This document shows positions 1-6,706 of a stretch of DNA of 29,368 nucleotides, piece after piece. The notes under the pieces were generated by a model. The model did no database searches. It saw nothing but the letters and a program-made list of their open reading frames with translations, and was not told the DNA's origin. A program made the position numbers and the translations under genes. The DNA comes from CAYRHS01 sp964424125 (lineage in GTDB: Bacteria; Actinomycetota; Acidimicrobiia; IMCC26256; JAOSJL01), in NCBI GenBank assembly GCA_964424125.1, contig CAYRHS010000015.1:1-29368 (forward strand). Reading direction: 5' to 3'. Positions within the stretch are counted from its first letter, which is position 1; each line of letters opens with the position of its first letter.

Positions 1-1755
1 GGCGTGCTCGTCAACCGGATGAACAGCACGGTCGACGGGGAGTTCCAGAAGTACTCGGTCGAGTCCGGCGCCTACATCCGCGAGCACTTCTTCGGACCCG
101 ACCCGCGGCTGCGCAAGATGGTGGAGCACCTGAGCGACGAGGACCTCACCAAGCTGCGGCGCGGGGGCCACGACTACCGGAAGCTCTACTCGGCCTACAA
201 GCTCGCGGTGGAGCACGTCGGCACGCCGACGGTGATCCTGGCCCACACGATCAAGGGTTGGGCACTCGGGCAGGACTTCGAGGCCCGCAACGCAACGCAC
301 CAGATGAAGAAGCTGACCGAGGACGAGCTGAAGACCTTCCGCGACCGCCTGAACCTGCCCATCACCGACGAGCAGCTGGAGGGCGAGAACCCGCCCTACG
401 CGCATCCGGGCGCTGGCTCGGCGGAGTGCGAGTACCTGCTCGCTCGCCGGCGCGCGCTCGACGGCTTCCTGCCGGAGCGCCGCCAGCAGAGCCGGAGCAT
501 CACGCTCCCGGGTCCGGACGCCTACGAGGAGCTCGTCGGGGGCACCGGAGAGAAGGTGCAAGCCTCCACGACGACCGCCTTCGCCCGCCTCGTCAAGGCG
601 CTCTACCGCGACCCTGAGATCGGCGAGCGGGTCGTGACCATCATCCCCGACGAAGCGCGCACCTTCGGTCTCGACGCGCTGTTCGCCGACGTCAAGATCT
701 ACGCGCCGTTCGGTCAGCAGTACGACCCGGTCGACGCGGGGCTGCTCCTGTCGTACCGGGAGGCCAAGGGCGGTCGCGTGCTCATGGAGGGGATCACCGA
801 GGCGGGCGCGATGGGTTCGCTCACCGCGGCGGGGACGAGCTACAGCACGTGGGGCGAGCCCGTCATCCCCTTCTTCATCTTCTACTCGATGTTCGGGTTC
901 CAGCGGACCGGCGACCTGGTGTGGAGCTTCGGCGACCAGCGCGGTCGTGGCTTCCTGCTCGGCGCGACTGCCGGGCGGACGACGCTCACGGGTGAGGGAC
1001 TCCAGCATTGCGACGGCCACAGCCACGTGCTCGCGTCGGCGGTGCCGAACCTGCGCGCATACGACCCGGCGTTCGCGTACGAGTTGGCGGTGATCGTGCG
1101 CGACGGGATCCGGCGGATGTACGGCGACGATCCCGAGGACTGCTTCTACTACGTCACCCTCTACAACGAGAACTACCCGATGCCAGCGATGCCCGGCGGC
1201 GTCGAGGACGGGATCGTGCGGGGCCTGTACCGGTACCGGGCGGCACCAGCGAAGCGGTCACATCGTGCCCAGCTGCTCGCGAGCGGAACGGCGATGCTCG
1301 CCGCACTCGAGGCGCAGCAGCTTTTGAGCGACGAGTTCGACGTCGCCGTCGACGTGTGGTCGGCGACGAGCTACAAGGCGTTGCGTGAGGACGCACTCGC
1401 GATCGAACGCTGGAACCGGCTACACCCGACCGAAGCGCCGCGCACGCCGTACGTGGTCGAACAGCTCGGCGAGGCGGAAGGGCCGGTGATCGGGGTCACC
1501 GACTTCATGAAGTCGGTCGCCGACCAGATCGCACGTTTCCTTCCCCAGCCATTTGTCCCGCTCGGCACCGACGGCTTCGGGATGTCGGACACGCGCGCGG
1601 CATTGCGTCGGCACTTCGAGACGGACGCCGCGCACGTGACGGTGGCGGCGTTGCACGCGCTCGCGCAGCACGGCAAGGTGAAGCGGGACGTGGTGGGGGA
1701 GGCGATCGAGCGGTTCGGGATCGACGCGGACGCACCCGACCCGAGGACGACCTGA
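1..1755 (+). CDS. aceE: Pyruvate dehydrogenase E1 component, homodimeric type (3' part)
   Basis: This is the C-terminal two thirds of the E1 subunit that decarboxylates pyruvate with thiamine diphosphate and passes the acetyl group to the E2 lipoyl domain of the pyruvate dehydrogenase complex in the cytoplasm. The reading frame is open from base 1, so the N-terminal thiamine-binding region lies outside the window; about 584 residues remain of a protein that is usually near 900. Recognisable blocks are LVNRMNSTVDGEFQKY at the start, the transketolase-like pyrimidine-binding region (EARTFGLDALF, then KIYAPFGQQYDPVD), GSLTAAGTSYSTWGEP, GEGLQHCDGHSH and YNENYPMPAMP, followed by the C-terminal transketolase domain. 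The homodimeric form is typical of actinobacteria and proteobacteria. It ends only 7 bp before a convergent small gene. No frame damage is visible. Confidence 0.96.
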   Translation, partial: GVLVNRMNSTVDGEFQKYSVESGAYIREHFFGPDPRLRKMVEHLSDEDLTKLRRGGHDYRKLYSAYKLAVEHVGTPTVILAHTIKGWALGQDFEARNATHQMKKLTEDELKTFRDRLNLPITDEQLEGENPPYAHPGAGSAECEYLLARRRALDGFLPERRQQSRSITLPGPDAYEELVGGTGEKVQASTTTAFARLVKALYRDPEIGERVVTIIPDEARTFGLDALFADVKIYAPFGQQYDPVDAGLLLSYREAKGGRVLMEGITEAGAMGSLTAAGTSYSTWGEPVIPFFIFYSMFGFQRTGDLVWSFGDQRGRGFLLGATAGRTTLTGEGLQHCDGHSHVLASAVPNLRAYDPAFAYELAVIVRDGIRRMYGDDPEDCFYYVTLYNENYPMPAMPGGVEDGIVRGLYRYRAAPAKRSHRAQLLASGTAMLAALEAQQLLSDEFDVAVDVWSATSYKALREDALAIERWNRLHPTEAPRTPYVVEQLGEAEGPVIGVTDFMKSVADQIARFLPQPFVPLGTDGFGMSDTRAALRRHFETDAAHVTVAALHALAQHGKVKRDVVGEAIERFGIDADAPDPRTT

Positions 1756-1762
1756 GCTCCGC

Positions 1763-1975
1763 CTAGTCGTCTTCGGGGTTCAGGTCCGGGTCCCAGGGAG
1801 TGGTCTCGTCCTCCTGGTCGTCCCAGTCCTCCCACTCGTCATGGGCCTCGTCGTCCTCGTCCTCGTCCTCGGCGTCGGCGAGGGAGCGACCGGACTCTTC
1901 GAAGAGGCCGTCGTCGAAGCCGCGCTTGAGCTCCCGGGCTTCCCGGAATCGGCGCGCTCGTCCCTTCCTGGCCAC
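1763..1975 (-). CDS. Small highly charged hypothetical protein (70 aa)
   Basis: I do not recognise this protein. Its charge is split sharply in two. The first 20 residues are strongly basic (MARKGRARRFREARELKRGF) and the last 40 are almost all Asp and Glu (for example DAEDEDEDDEAHDEWEDWDD). No membrane segment or cysteine is present. Short actinobacterial proteins with this basic-head, acidic-tail pattern exist, and one could imagine RNA, ribosome or chaperone-type binding, but that is speculation. It is convergent with aceE, with 7 bp between the stop codons, and an ATG start is available. Long acidic repeats of GAC/GAG codons can also arise as antisense artefacts in G+C-rich DNA, which lowers confidence. 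Confidence 0.5.
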   Translation of the reverse strand: MARKGRARRFREARELKRGFDDGLFEESGRSLADAEDEDEDDEAHDEWEDWDDQEDETTPWDPDLNPEDD

Positions 1976-2095
1976 GACGTCACCTGCCTCGAGCTCTCGG
2001 GCGCCGTGCTGGCGCCGGCCCTCCTCACGCCTCCATGATCGCGCGTTCGGCGACCGGGCACGGGAAGCATCGCCGGATCCGGAGCGTGGTCGCCG

Positions 2096-2114
2096 CGGCC
2101 ACGGGCCGTGGCCG
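2096..2114. repeat. 19-bp perfect inverted repeat upstream of the GH43-like gene
   Basis: Two 9-base arms, CGGCCACGG and CCGTGGCCG, flank a single central G. The site lies about 50 bp before the ATG of the lipoprotein gene at 2163, in a 187-bp gap between genes. It could be a dyad operator for a repressor of a sugar-utilisation gene, or a chance GC palindrome. There is no T run, so a terminator is unlikely. Confidence 0.3.
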
Positions 2115-2162
2115 TTCGTGCGGACGGCTCAAGGGCACCCCGATGCGGTCGATGGAGCGGCC

Positions 2163-3335
2163 ATGGCGAGCAGGACGGCGACGGTAGCCACGGGGCGGGT
2201 CCTCGCCGTCCTGGTCGTCGGCGTGACGCTCGCCGCCGGCGCGTGCTCCCACGGTGGGGACGACCAGGCAGCCGAGCAGCCGACGGGCGACACGGCTCAG
2301 ACGGCAGACGCGCCCGCGACGACGAACCCCGAGCTGTCGTCCGACCCGGAGGTCCGCAGACCCGAGACCCAGGGCGTGGAGCGCATCGTCGAGCCGTCGG
2401 CGAGAGTGCGGACCCTGATCGAGCGAGCCACCGGGCCGGTCGCCGGGGTGCCGGTCTTCGAGGGCGACTTCGCCGACCCGTTCGTTCTCGCCGATGGCCC
2501 GTTCTTCTACGCGTACGCCACGAACACGGCGGACGCCAAAGTACCCGTGCACCGATCCGCGACCGCCGTGCGCGGCGACTACCTGGGCGACGCGCTGGCC
2601 GAGCTCCCGGAATGGAGCGAACCCGGCGCGGTGTGGGCGCCCTCCGTGCTCGCTCGCGACGGCGAGTACGTCCTCTACTACACCACCCGCCATTCGGAGT
2701 CGGGGAAGCAATGCATCTCTCGGGCGTACGCGAGCGACCCCACAGGCCCGTTCGTCGACGAGTCGACCGAGCCGCTGATCTGCCAGCTCGACCTGGGCGG
2801 GTCGATCGACCCGAGCCCGTTCGTCGACGAGGACGGGACGCCTTACCTCGTGTGGAAGAGCGACGGGAACTGCTGCGACATCCCGACCGGCATCTACGTG
2901 CAGGAGCTGACACCCGACGGCCACGGCCTCGTCGGAAAGCCCACGGAGCTGCTGACCACCGACCAATCGTGGGAGGGCCCGCTGATCGAGGGCCCGGCGA
3001 TGCTCTTCGCCGACGGGCGGTACTACCTCTTCTACTCCGCCAACGACTACGACTCGGCTGACTACGCGGTCGGCTACGCGAACTGCGACAGCGTGACGGG
3101 ACCGTGCACGAAGCTCGCGGACAACCCGGTGCTCTCGACCCACGGGGACTTCTCGGGGCCCGGTGGAGAAGAGTTCTTCGCCGATCGGACGGGTGGGCTC
3201 TGGATGGTGTTCCACGCGTGGGCGACCGAAGAGGTCGGTTACCCCGAAGGCGCGCGCAGCCTCTATCTCAACGAGGTCGAGATGGCCGACGGCGCGATCC
3301 AGCTCATCGGGCTGGAAGGAGAGTCCGGCCAGTAG
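2163..3335 (+). CDS. Glycoside hydrolase family 43-like lipoprotein (five-bladed beta-propeller)
   Basis: This is probably an exported, lipid-anchored glycosidase of the GH43 type (arabinofuranosidase, xylosidase or arabinanase activities); the substrate cannot be told from sequence. The ATG at 2163 was chosen because it opens a signal peptide (hydrophobic stretch at residues 12-27) ending in a cysteine at residue 28, although the lipobox (AAGAC) is imperfect. A low-complexity Ala/Thr/Asp linker follows to about residue 60. The three acidic positions expected for GH43 are visible: D105 in FADPFV (general base), D216 in SIDPSPFVDEDGTPYLVW, and E276 in LIEGPAM (general acid). WAPSV (158-162) and LYYT also fit the propeller blades. 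The protein is 390 residues, normal for a single-domain family member. It stands alone, convergent with the next gene, with no transporter or regulator beside it. Confidence 0.88.
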   Translation: MASRTATVATGRVLAVLVVGVTLAAGACSHGGDDQAAEQPTGDTAQTADAPATTNPELSSDPEVRRPETQGVERIVEPSARVRTLIERATGPVAGVPVFEGDFADPFVLADGPFFYAYATNTADAKVPVHRSATAVRGDYLGDALAELPEWSEPGAVWAPSVLARDGEYVLYYTTRHSESGKQCISRAYASDPTGPFVDESTEPLICQLDLGGSIDPSPFVDEDGTPYLVWKSDGNCCDIPTGIYVQELTPDGHGLVGKPTELLTTDQSWEGPLIEGPAMLFADGRYYLFYSANDYDSADYAVGYANCDSVTGPCTKLADNPVLSTHGDFSGPGGEEFFADRTGGLWMVFHAWATEEVGYPEGARSLYLNEVEMADGAIQLIGLEGESGQ

Positions 3336-3351
3336 CTGGCGCGGGCGCCGG
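3336..3351. terminator. Possible bidirectional terminator hairpin between convergent genes
   Basis: The 16 bases between the stop codons of the GH43-like gene and the scramblase-like gene form a short GC stem (GGCGC paired with GCGCC, extended by a wobble pair and a C-G pair). No T run is present. Its only support is its position exactly between two convergent stop codons. Confidence 0.25.
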
Positions 3352-4065
3352 TCAGTCGTCGAGGTGGAGCGCGGTGTCGATCCCGACGCCGGCGGCCACC
3401 ACCAGCAGGCGCAGCGGGTCGTCGAGCCGGCGGTGCATGCCGACCACGTAGTTGTCGTCGCCCCTGAGGAACGCCTTGGAAAGGCCGGCGAAGCTCTTCG
3501 TGATCCGGCCGACCTCGTTGTCGTCCGCGTCGGTGACGACGAAGTCCCAGTCGGAGCGGCTCTTGCCCTTGATGCGCCCGACCCGCTCGTCGCCTGCTTC
3601 GAGGCGGAACCGGATCTTGCCCATCGTGTTCTCCTGGGCGATGCGCCCGACCTCGTTGCCGGCACCGTCCTCGATGAGGATCTTGGACTTGCGCAGCTTG
3701 GCCGGGCGGGTGAGGCGCAGGACGACGTTCCCGTCCGCGTCGAGGACCTCGAACTTGTGGGTCATGTACTTGTCGAACTTGCTGAAGGCCCGCACGAGCT
3801 GCCTGGCCTGGCTCTGGTCGACCTGGCGTACCGAACCGAGCGGGTCGCCGTCCGTGCTCTTGATCTCGTAGTCGCCGCTCGTCTCGAGCAGCCCGGCTCT
3901 CTGCTCAACGAGCAGGACCGGCTCGTCCAGCAGCGTTCCCGTGCCCGTCCACTGCGGCTGGTTGAAGGTGAACTTGGTCGCGTGCTCACCCGAGGTCAGG
4001 TAGTCACCCAAGCCGGTGGTCAGCTTCTCGTCGCTACGGGATTCGCCGTGCTCGTCGCCGTTCAC
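3352..4065 (-). CDS. Phospholipid scramblase / LURP-one-related family protein
   Basis: This 237-residue protein fits the tubby-C-terminal-like fold shared by scramblase (PF03803) and LURP-one-related proteins. It shows alternating short beta-hairpin repeats of the form x-V-L-D-A-D-G-N-V-V-L (about 107-117), I-E-D-G-A-G-N-E-V-G-R-I and V-T-D-A-D-D-N-E-V-G-R-I-T-K. A final hydrophobic helix (PLRLLVVAAGVGIDTAL) lies at about residues 217-233 and is typical of the family. Family members bind or scramble phospholipids in eukaryotes; the bacterial role is not settled. The start used is GTG at 4065, giving a polar N-terminal tail of about 25 residues before the domain. It is transcribed divergently from the sulfurtransferase gene across a 97-bp gap that holds a perfect 10-bp palindrome, TTCGCGCGAA (4076-4085). 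Confidence 0.8.
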   Translation of the reverse strand: MNGDEHGESRSDEKLTTGLGDYLTSGEHATKFTFNQPQWTGTGTLLDEPVLLVEQRAGLLETSGDYEIKSTDGDPLGSVRQVDQSQARQLVRAFSKFDKYMTHKFEVLDADGNVVLRLTRPAKLRKSKILIEDGAGNEVGRIAQENTMGKIRFRLEAGDERVGRIKGKSRSDWDFVVTDADDNEVGRITKSFAGLSKAFLRGDDNYVVGMHRRLDDPLRLLVVAAGVGIDTALHLDD

Positions 4066-4150
4066 AGGGTGCAGCTTCGCGCGAATATGCTCGATCCGCA
4101 GCTGGGCACGCGCTCCCAGCGTTCTGCCGTACGATCAGCCCGAGCACAAC

Positions 4151-4156
4151 AAGGAG
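4151..4156 (+). promoter_or_regulatory. Ribosome binding site deciding the sulfurtransferase start
   Basis: AAGGAG lies 6 bases before the GTG at 4163. It favours this GTG over the ATG and other codons further upstream in the same frame. A possible actinobacterial -10 element, TACGAT, lies at 4130-4135 with no convincing -35. Confidence 0.6.
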
Positions 4157-4162
4157 AGCAGC

Positions 4163-4978
4163 GTGAAGCGTCCGGACGAGCTCGTGAGCTCCGAGTGGTT
4201 GGCCGCGCACCTCGATGATCCGTCGATCCGACTCGTCGAGGTCGACGTCTCACCGGCGGCACACAGGGAAGGGCACATCCCGGGAGCGGTCCTGTGGGAC
4301 ATCTACCAGGATCTGAAGGACCCCGACTACGACTTCGTCGAGAAGCCCGCCTTCGAGCAGCTCGTGCAGCGGTCCGGTATCAGCCCGGACTCGGAGGTCG
4401 TGTTCTACGGCTACGCGCCGGCGCTCGGGTACTGGCTCCTGAAGCTCTATGGCCACGATCACGTACGGATCCTCGACGTCAGCCGCGACACGTGGAAGGC
4501 CGAGAACCGTCCATGGACGATCGAGGGCTCCGTGCCAACCCCCTCCCGATACACCTTGCCCGACGAGGATCCCGAGGTCCGAGCGTCGATGTCCGTCGTC
4601 GAGCAGGCCATCCACGACCCCGGGTGGACCATTCTCGATGTGAGGTCGGAGCTCGAACACCAGGGCGAGCGATTCTGGCCGTCGGGTGGCATGGAGGAGG
4701 AAGGCCGGGCGGGGCACGTTCCCTCGGCGATCAACATCCCTGCCGACGCCCTTCACGACGAGCGCGGGGCGTTCCGCTCCGCCCTCGAGCTGAGCGAGCT
4801 CTTCGCTCCGCTCGACGAGTGCCGTGACCAAGAGGTGATCACGTACTGCACCATCGGCGCTCGCGCGAGCACCGCGTGGTTCGTGCTCACCCGGCTGCTC
4901 GGCCACCAACGCGTTCGTGTCTACGACGGATCGTGGGCCGAGTGGGGCCGCGCCATGGGGACGCCGGTGGAGACCTGA
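4163..4978 (+). CDS. sseA: Thiosulfate sulfurtransferase (tandem rhodanese domains)
   Basis: The enzyme transfers a sulfane sulfur from thiosulfate (or 3-mercaptopyruvate) to an acceptor through a cysteine persulfide in the cytoplasm. The 271 residues form two rhodanese domains. The N-terminal one (about 5-120) has the HIPGAV motif but no cysteine in its loop (FYGYAPA), as expected for the inactive half. The C-terminal one (about 140-268) carries catalytic C229 in the loop CTIGARA (229-235) after VITY. An Arg after the Gly-Ala, as here, is more common in thiosulfate than in mercaptopyruvate enzymes, but I would not insist on substrate. The GTG at 4163 is used because of the AAGGAG before it. 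The gene is followed after 73 bp by a tRNA gene. Confidence 0.93.
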   Translation: MKRPDELVSSEWLAAHLDDPSIRLVEVDVSPAAHREGHIPGAVLWDIYQDLKDPDYDFVEKPAFEQLVQRSGISPDSEVVFYGYAPALGYWLLKLYGHDHVRILDVSRDTWKAENRPWTIEGSVPTPSRYTLPDEDPEVRASMSVVEQAIHDPGWTILDVRSELEHQGERFWPSGGMEEEGRAGHVPSAINIPADALHDERGAFRSALELSELFAPLDECRDQEVITYCTIGARASTAWFVLTRLLGHQRVRVYDGSWAEWGRAMGTPVET

Positions 4979-5051
4979 ACGTCGGCCGCGCTGGTCCCTT
5001 CCGGTCGGCGGTCGGGCGTTCGCGACCTTCGATAGGCTCGTTCGAGCGAAC

Positions 5052-5123
5052 GGGCGATTAGCTCAGCGGGAGAGCGCTGCCTTCACACGGCAGAGGTCAC
5101 TGGTTCGAAACCAGTATCGCCCA
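5052..5123 (+). tRNA. tRNA-Val (anticodon CAC)
   Basis: The complete cloverleaf can be folded by eye. The acceptor stem is GGGCGAT (5052-5058) with ATCGCCC (5116-5122), followed by discriminator A. The D stem is GCTC/GAGC. The anticodon stem is CTGCC/GGCAG around loop TTCACAC, with anticodon CAC at 5084-5086. The T stem is ACTGG/CCAGT around TTCGAAA. The length is 72 nt with a 5-nt variable loop and no encoded CCA, as is usual in actinobacteria. CAC reads the GTG valine codon that this G+C-rich genome favours. TAGGCT at 5033-5038 could be the -10 element of its promoter, but no -35 is evident. No integrase gene lies beside it, so there is no sign that it is used as an attachment site. Confidence 0.98.
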
Positions 5124-5214
5124 CAAGAAGCGCGGGGGTTCCGGCCGTTCCGAAGCGCTTCACTCGCCCACGGGCATCGACGCCGCGCAAGTAGCTCCGT
5201 TCCCGCCGTAAGGT

Positions 5215-5220
5215 AGGAGG
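5215..5220 (+). promoter_or_regulatory. Strong ribosome binding site for the HEPN-like gene
   Basis: AGGAGG, the full consensus, lies 4 bases before the ATG at 5225. It fixes the start of the gene that follows the tRNA. Confidence 0.65.
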
Positions 5221-5224
5221 CCGC

Positions 5225-5917
5225 ATGGTCGAGTCCAGCGCAGACGTTCTCCACCGGGAGTGGGTCAGCGACTTCGAGATCCTGCGCAAGCAGGTCAACC
5301 TCATGCACGTCCGCAAGGAGGTCTGCGAGGAGCTCTGCGACGAGCTCGACCGCTCCTCCGGGCCGGGGGAGAGCCAGTTCTTCGTCCGTCGCGTGCTCCG
5401 GCCCATGTACGCGCAGGCGCAGGTCCTTGCTGTTCGACGGCTCGTCGACCCGGATGGTCGGACCCGGTCACTGGTGCTGCTGGTGAACGCGATGGCAGAC
5501 GATCCGGAGGTGCTCTCGCGCAAGCGCTACCTCGCCCAGTATGAGGGCGAGGGCGATCGAGGGGGGCGAGAGCTCGGGGAGCGGGACTTCGATGCCATCG
5601 CCGGCACCGGCGCTGCGCACGTGCCGGCGGACTTGCTCGAGGAAATCGCGGAAGACCTCAGGGACGCGGGGAAGCAGGTGAAGCGCTACGCGGACGGCGC
5701 GGTGGCGCACTTCGATCGCGAGCCCGAGGAGTCCAGCCTCAAGTGGGCCGAACTCAACGATGCCATCGAGCGAATCAGTGACCTCTATACGCAGGTCGGA
5801 TCCATCCTGACGAGCTCGATCCACGATGCCGTCCCCTACGTCGTCGACGACTGGCAGGCGCCGTTCCGCAGAGCGCTCTTCGTCTCGGGCGAGCCCGACG
5901 AGCCCTTCGCCTCGTAG
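5225..5917 (+). CDS. HEPN/AbiU2-like helical protein
   Basis: This 230-residue, mostly helical, cytoplasmic protein resembles the AbiU2-type HEPN proteins associated with abortive infection. The layout fits: an N-terminal helix (EWVSDFEILRKQVNLMH), then FFVRRVLRPMYAQAQVLAVRRLVDPDGRTRSL, which matches the family's pattern of a helix ending in an Arg-Leu-Asp/Thr-Asp segment followed by Ser-Leu. A C-terminal helix pair follows, where the family has an Arg-Asn-Lys-x-x-Ala-His-x-Asp motif. Here that motif reads RYADGAVAHFD (154-164). The His and Asp are kept, but the Arg normally 5-7 positions before the His is displaced (R154 to H162 has seven intervening residues) and the Asn is Asp. Catalysis is therefore uncertain. 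An AGGAGG site decides the start. The gene lies 101 bp after tRNA-Val and is convergent with the TetR gene, with 4 bp between the stops. The family call rests on pattern memory, without a search. Confidence 0.55.
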   Translation: MVESSADVLHREWVSDFEILRKQVNLMHVRKEVCEELCDELDRSSGPGESQFFVRRVLRPMYAQAQVLAVRRLVDPDGRTRSLVLLVNAMADDPEVLSRKRYLAQYEGEGDRGGRELGERDFDAIAGTGAAHVPADLLEEIAEDLRDAGKQVKRYADGAVAHFDREPEESSLKWAELNDAIERISDLYTQVGSILTSSIHDAVPYVVDDWQAPFRRALFVSGEPDEPFAS

Positions 5918-5921
5918 CGGG

Positions 5922-6590
5922 TCAGATGACCTCTGGGGATGGGCTCTCGCGAAGGAGCAGCGTGATCAGCGTGTCCTCCAGCCAGCGGGCGTAGCGGTCG
6001 GTCGGCCAGGCGCGCCCGTCGAGCAGCATGCGGGCGACGTCGGGGCTCGCGAGGGTCCAGAGGAGCTCGGCCGCGCGGTCCTCCTCGACTCGCAGCGGCC
6101 CGTTCGCAGCGATCCAGGACACGGCCCGCCGCATGTCCTGGTACCGGCGGGCTTCCATGTCGGCGTGGACCTCGGCCAGCTCCGGCTCGACGGGCGACGC
6201 CGTACGCAGGATCTCCCACGCGTGCCGCACGCGTTCGAGCGTGACCGCGAGGTCGCGGGCGAACAGGCCGATCTGTTTGTGTTGGTCGGGCTCGTCGCGG
6301 ATGGCCTGCGCCTCGCTCCGGTCGAGCACGTTCCCGTCGCCGGCCGGCGCGAGGCGGGCATCGATCACCGCGGTGAGGACCCGGGCTTTCGTGCCGAAGA
6401 CCGTGTACACGGTGTCGGGGGCGACGGCGGCTCGTTCGGCGATCGCCCGCACCGTCGTGCGTGGGTAGCTCGCAGACTCGAACAGCCCGGCGGCCGCGTC
6501 GACGATCCGGGCCCGTGTACGCGCGGCCTGTTCCTCTCGGACAGTGGAGGAGTAGGCGCGCTGTTTCGGCTTCCGCTTCGCGGCTGCCAC
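5922..6590 (-). CDS. TetR/AcrR family transcriptional regulator
   Basis: The 222-residue protein has the classic N-terminal helix-turn-helix of the family: ARTRARIVDAAAGLFESASYPRTTVRAIAERAAVAPDTVYTVFGTKARVL, written here in pieces as RIVDAAAGLFE, TTVRAIAERAAVA and TVYTVFGTK. A helical ligand-binding domain of about 150 residues follows. The N-terminus is a basic tail (KRKPKQR). The GTG at 6590 is preferred, because the open frame upstream to 6845 would run across the start of the divergent ATPase gene. The gene is divergent from the P1B-type metal ATPase, the usual place for the regulator of a transporter. The likely inference is metal- or stress-responsive repression of that ATPase and of itself. 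The ligand is unknown; no cysteine-rich metal site is evident. Confidence 0.9.
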   Translation of the reverse strand: MAAAKRKPKQRAYSSTVREEQAARTRARIVDAAAGLFESASYPRTTVRAIAERAAVAPDTVYTVFGTKARVLTAVIDARLAPAGDGNVLDRSEAQAIRDEPDQHKQIGLFARDLAVTLERVRHAWEILRTASPVEPELAEVHADMEARRYQDMRRAVSWIAANGPLRVEEDRAAELLWTLASPDVARMLLDGRAWPTDRYARWLEDTLITLLLRESPSPEVI

Positions 6591-6633
6591 CGGACGCCAT
6601 CCTAGTGTGGCTCTATTGATCCGATGACGACTT

Positions 6634-6643
6634 GTATGAATAC
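6634..6643. promoter_or_regulatory. Candidate TetR operator (short palindrome)
   Basis: GTATGAATAC has arms GTAT and ATAC around two central bases. It is an A+T-rich spot in the divergent TetR-ATPase intergenic region, where an operator would be expected. It is short and could occur by chance. It would lie inside the gene if the ATPase began at TTG 6632, but upstream if the gene begins at GTG 6707. Confidence 0.3.
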
Positions 6644-6706
6644 GGCGTTTCTCGAATGGCCGTCCGCCCCTACCTGGGGGGTTGCCGCGCACCGGACAAT
6701 CGACGA

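Noticed and set aside
2025..3665. Long minus-strand open frame opposite the GH43-like gene
   Set aside because: Arg/Ala/Val-rich composition with no family motif; it is the antisense shadow common in G+C-rich DNA, while the plus strand has clear GH43 motifs.
5052..5123. tRNA-Val as a mobile-element attachment site
   Set aside because: No integrase, excisionase or duplicated tRNA 3' end is present nearby.
5063..5523. Minus-strand frames through the tRNA gene encoding strings such as GDTGFEPVTSAV and YWFRTSDLCRV
   Set aside because: These are well-known spurious translations of the antisense of a tRNA gene; they do not represent protein genes.
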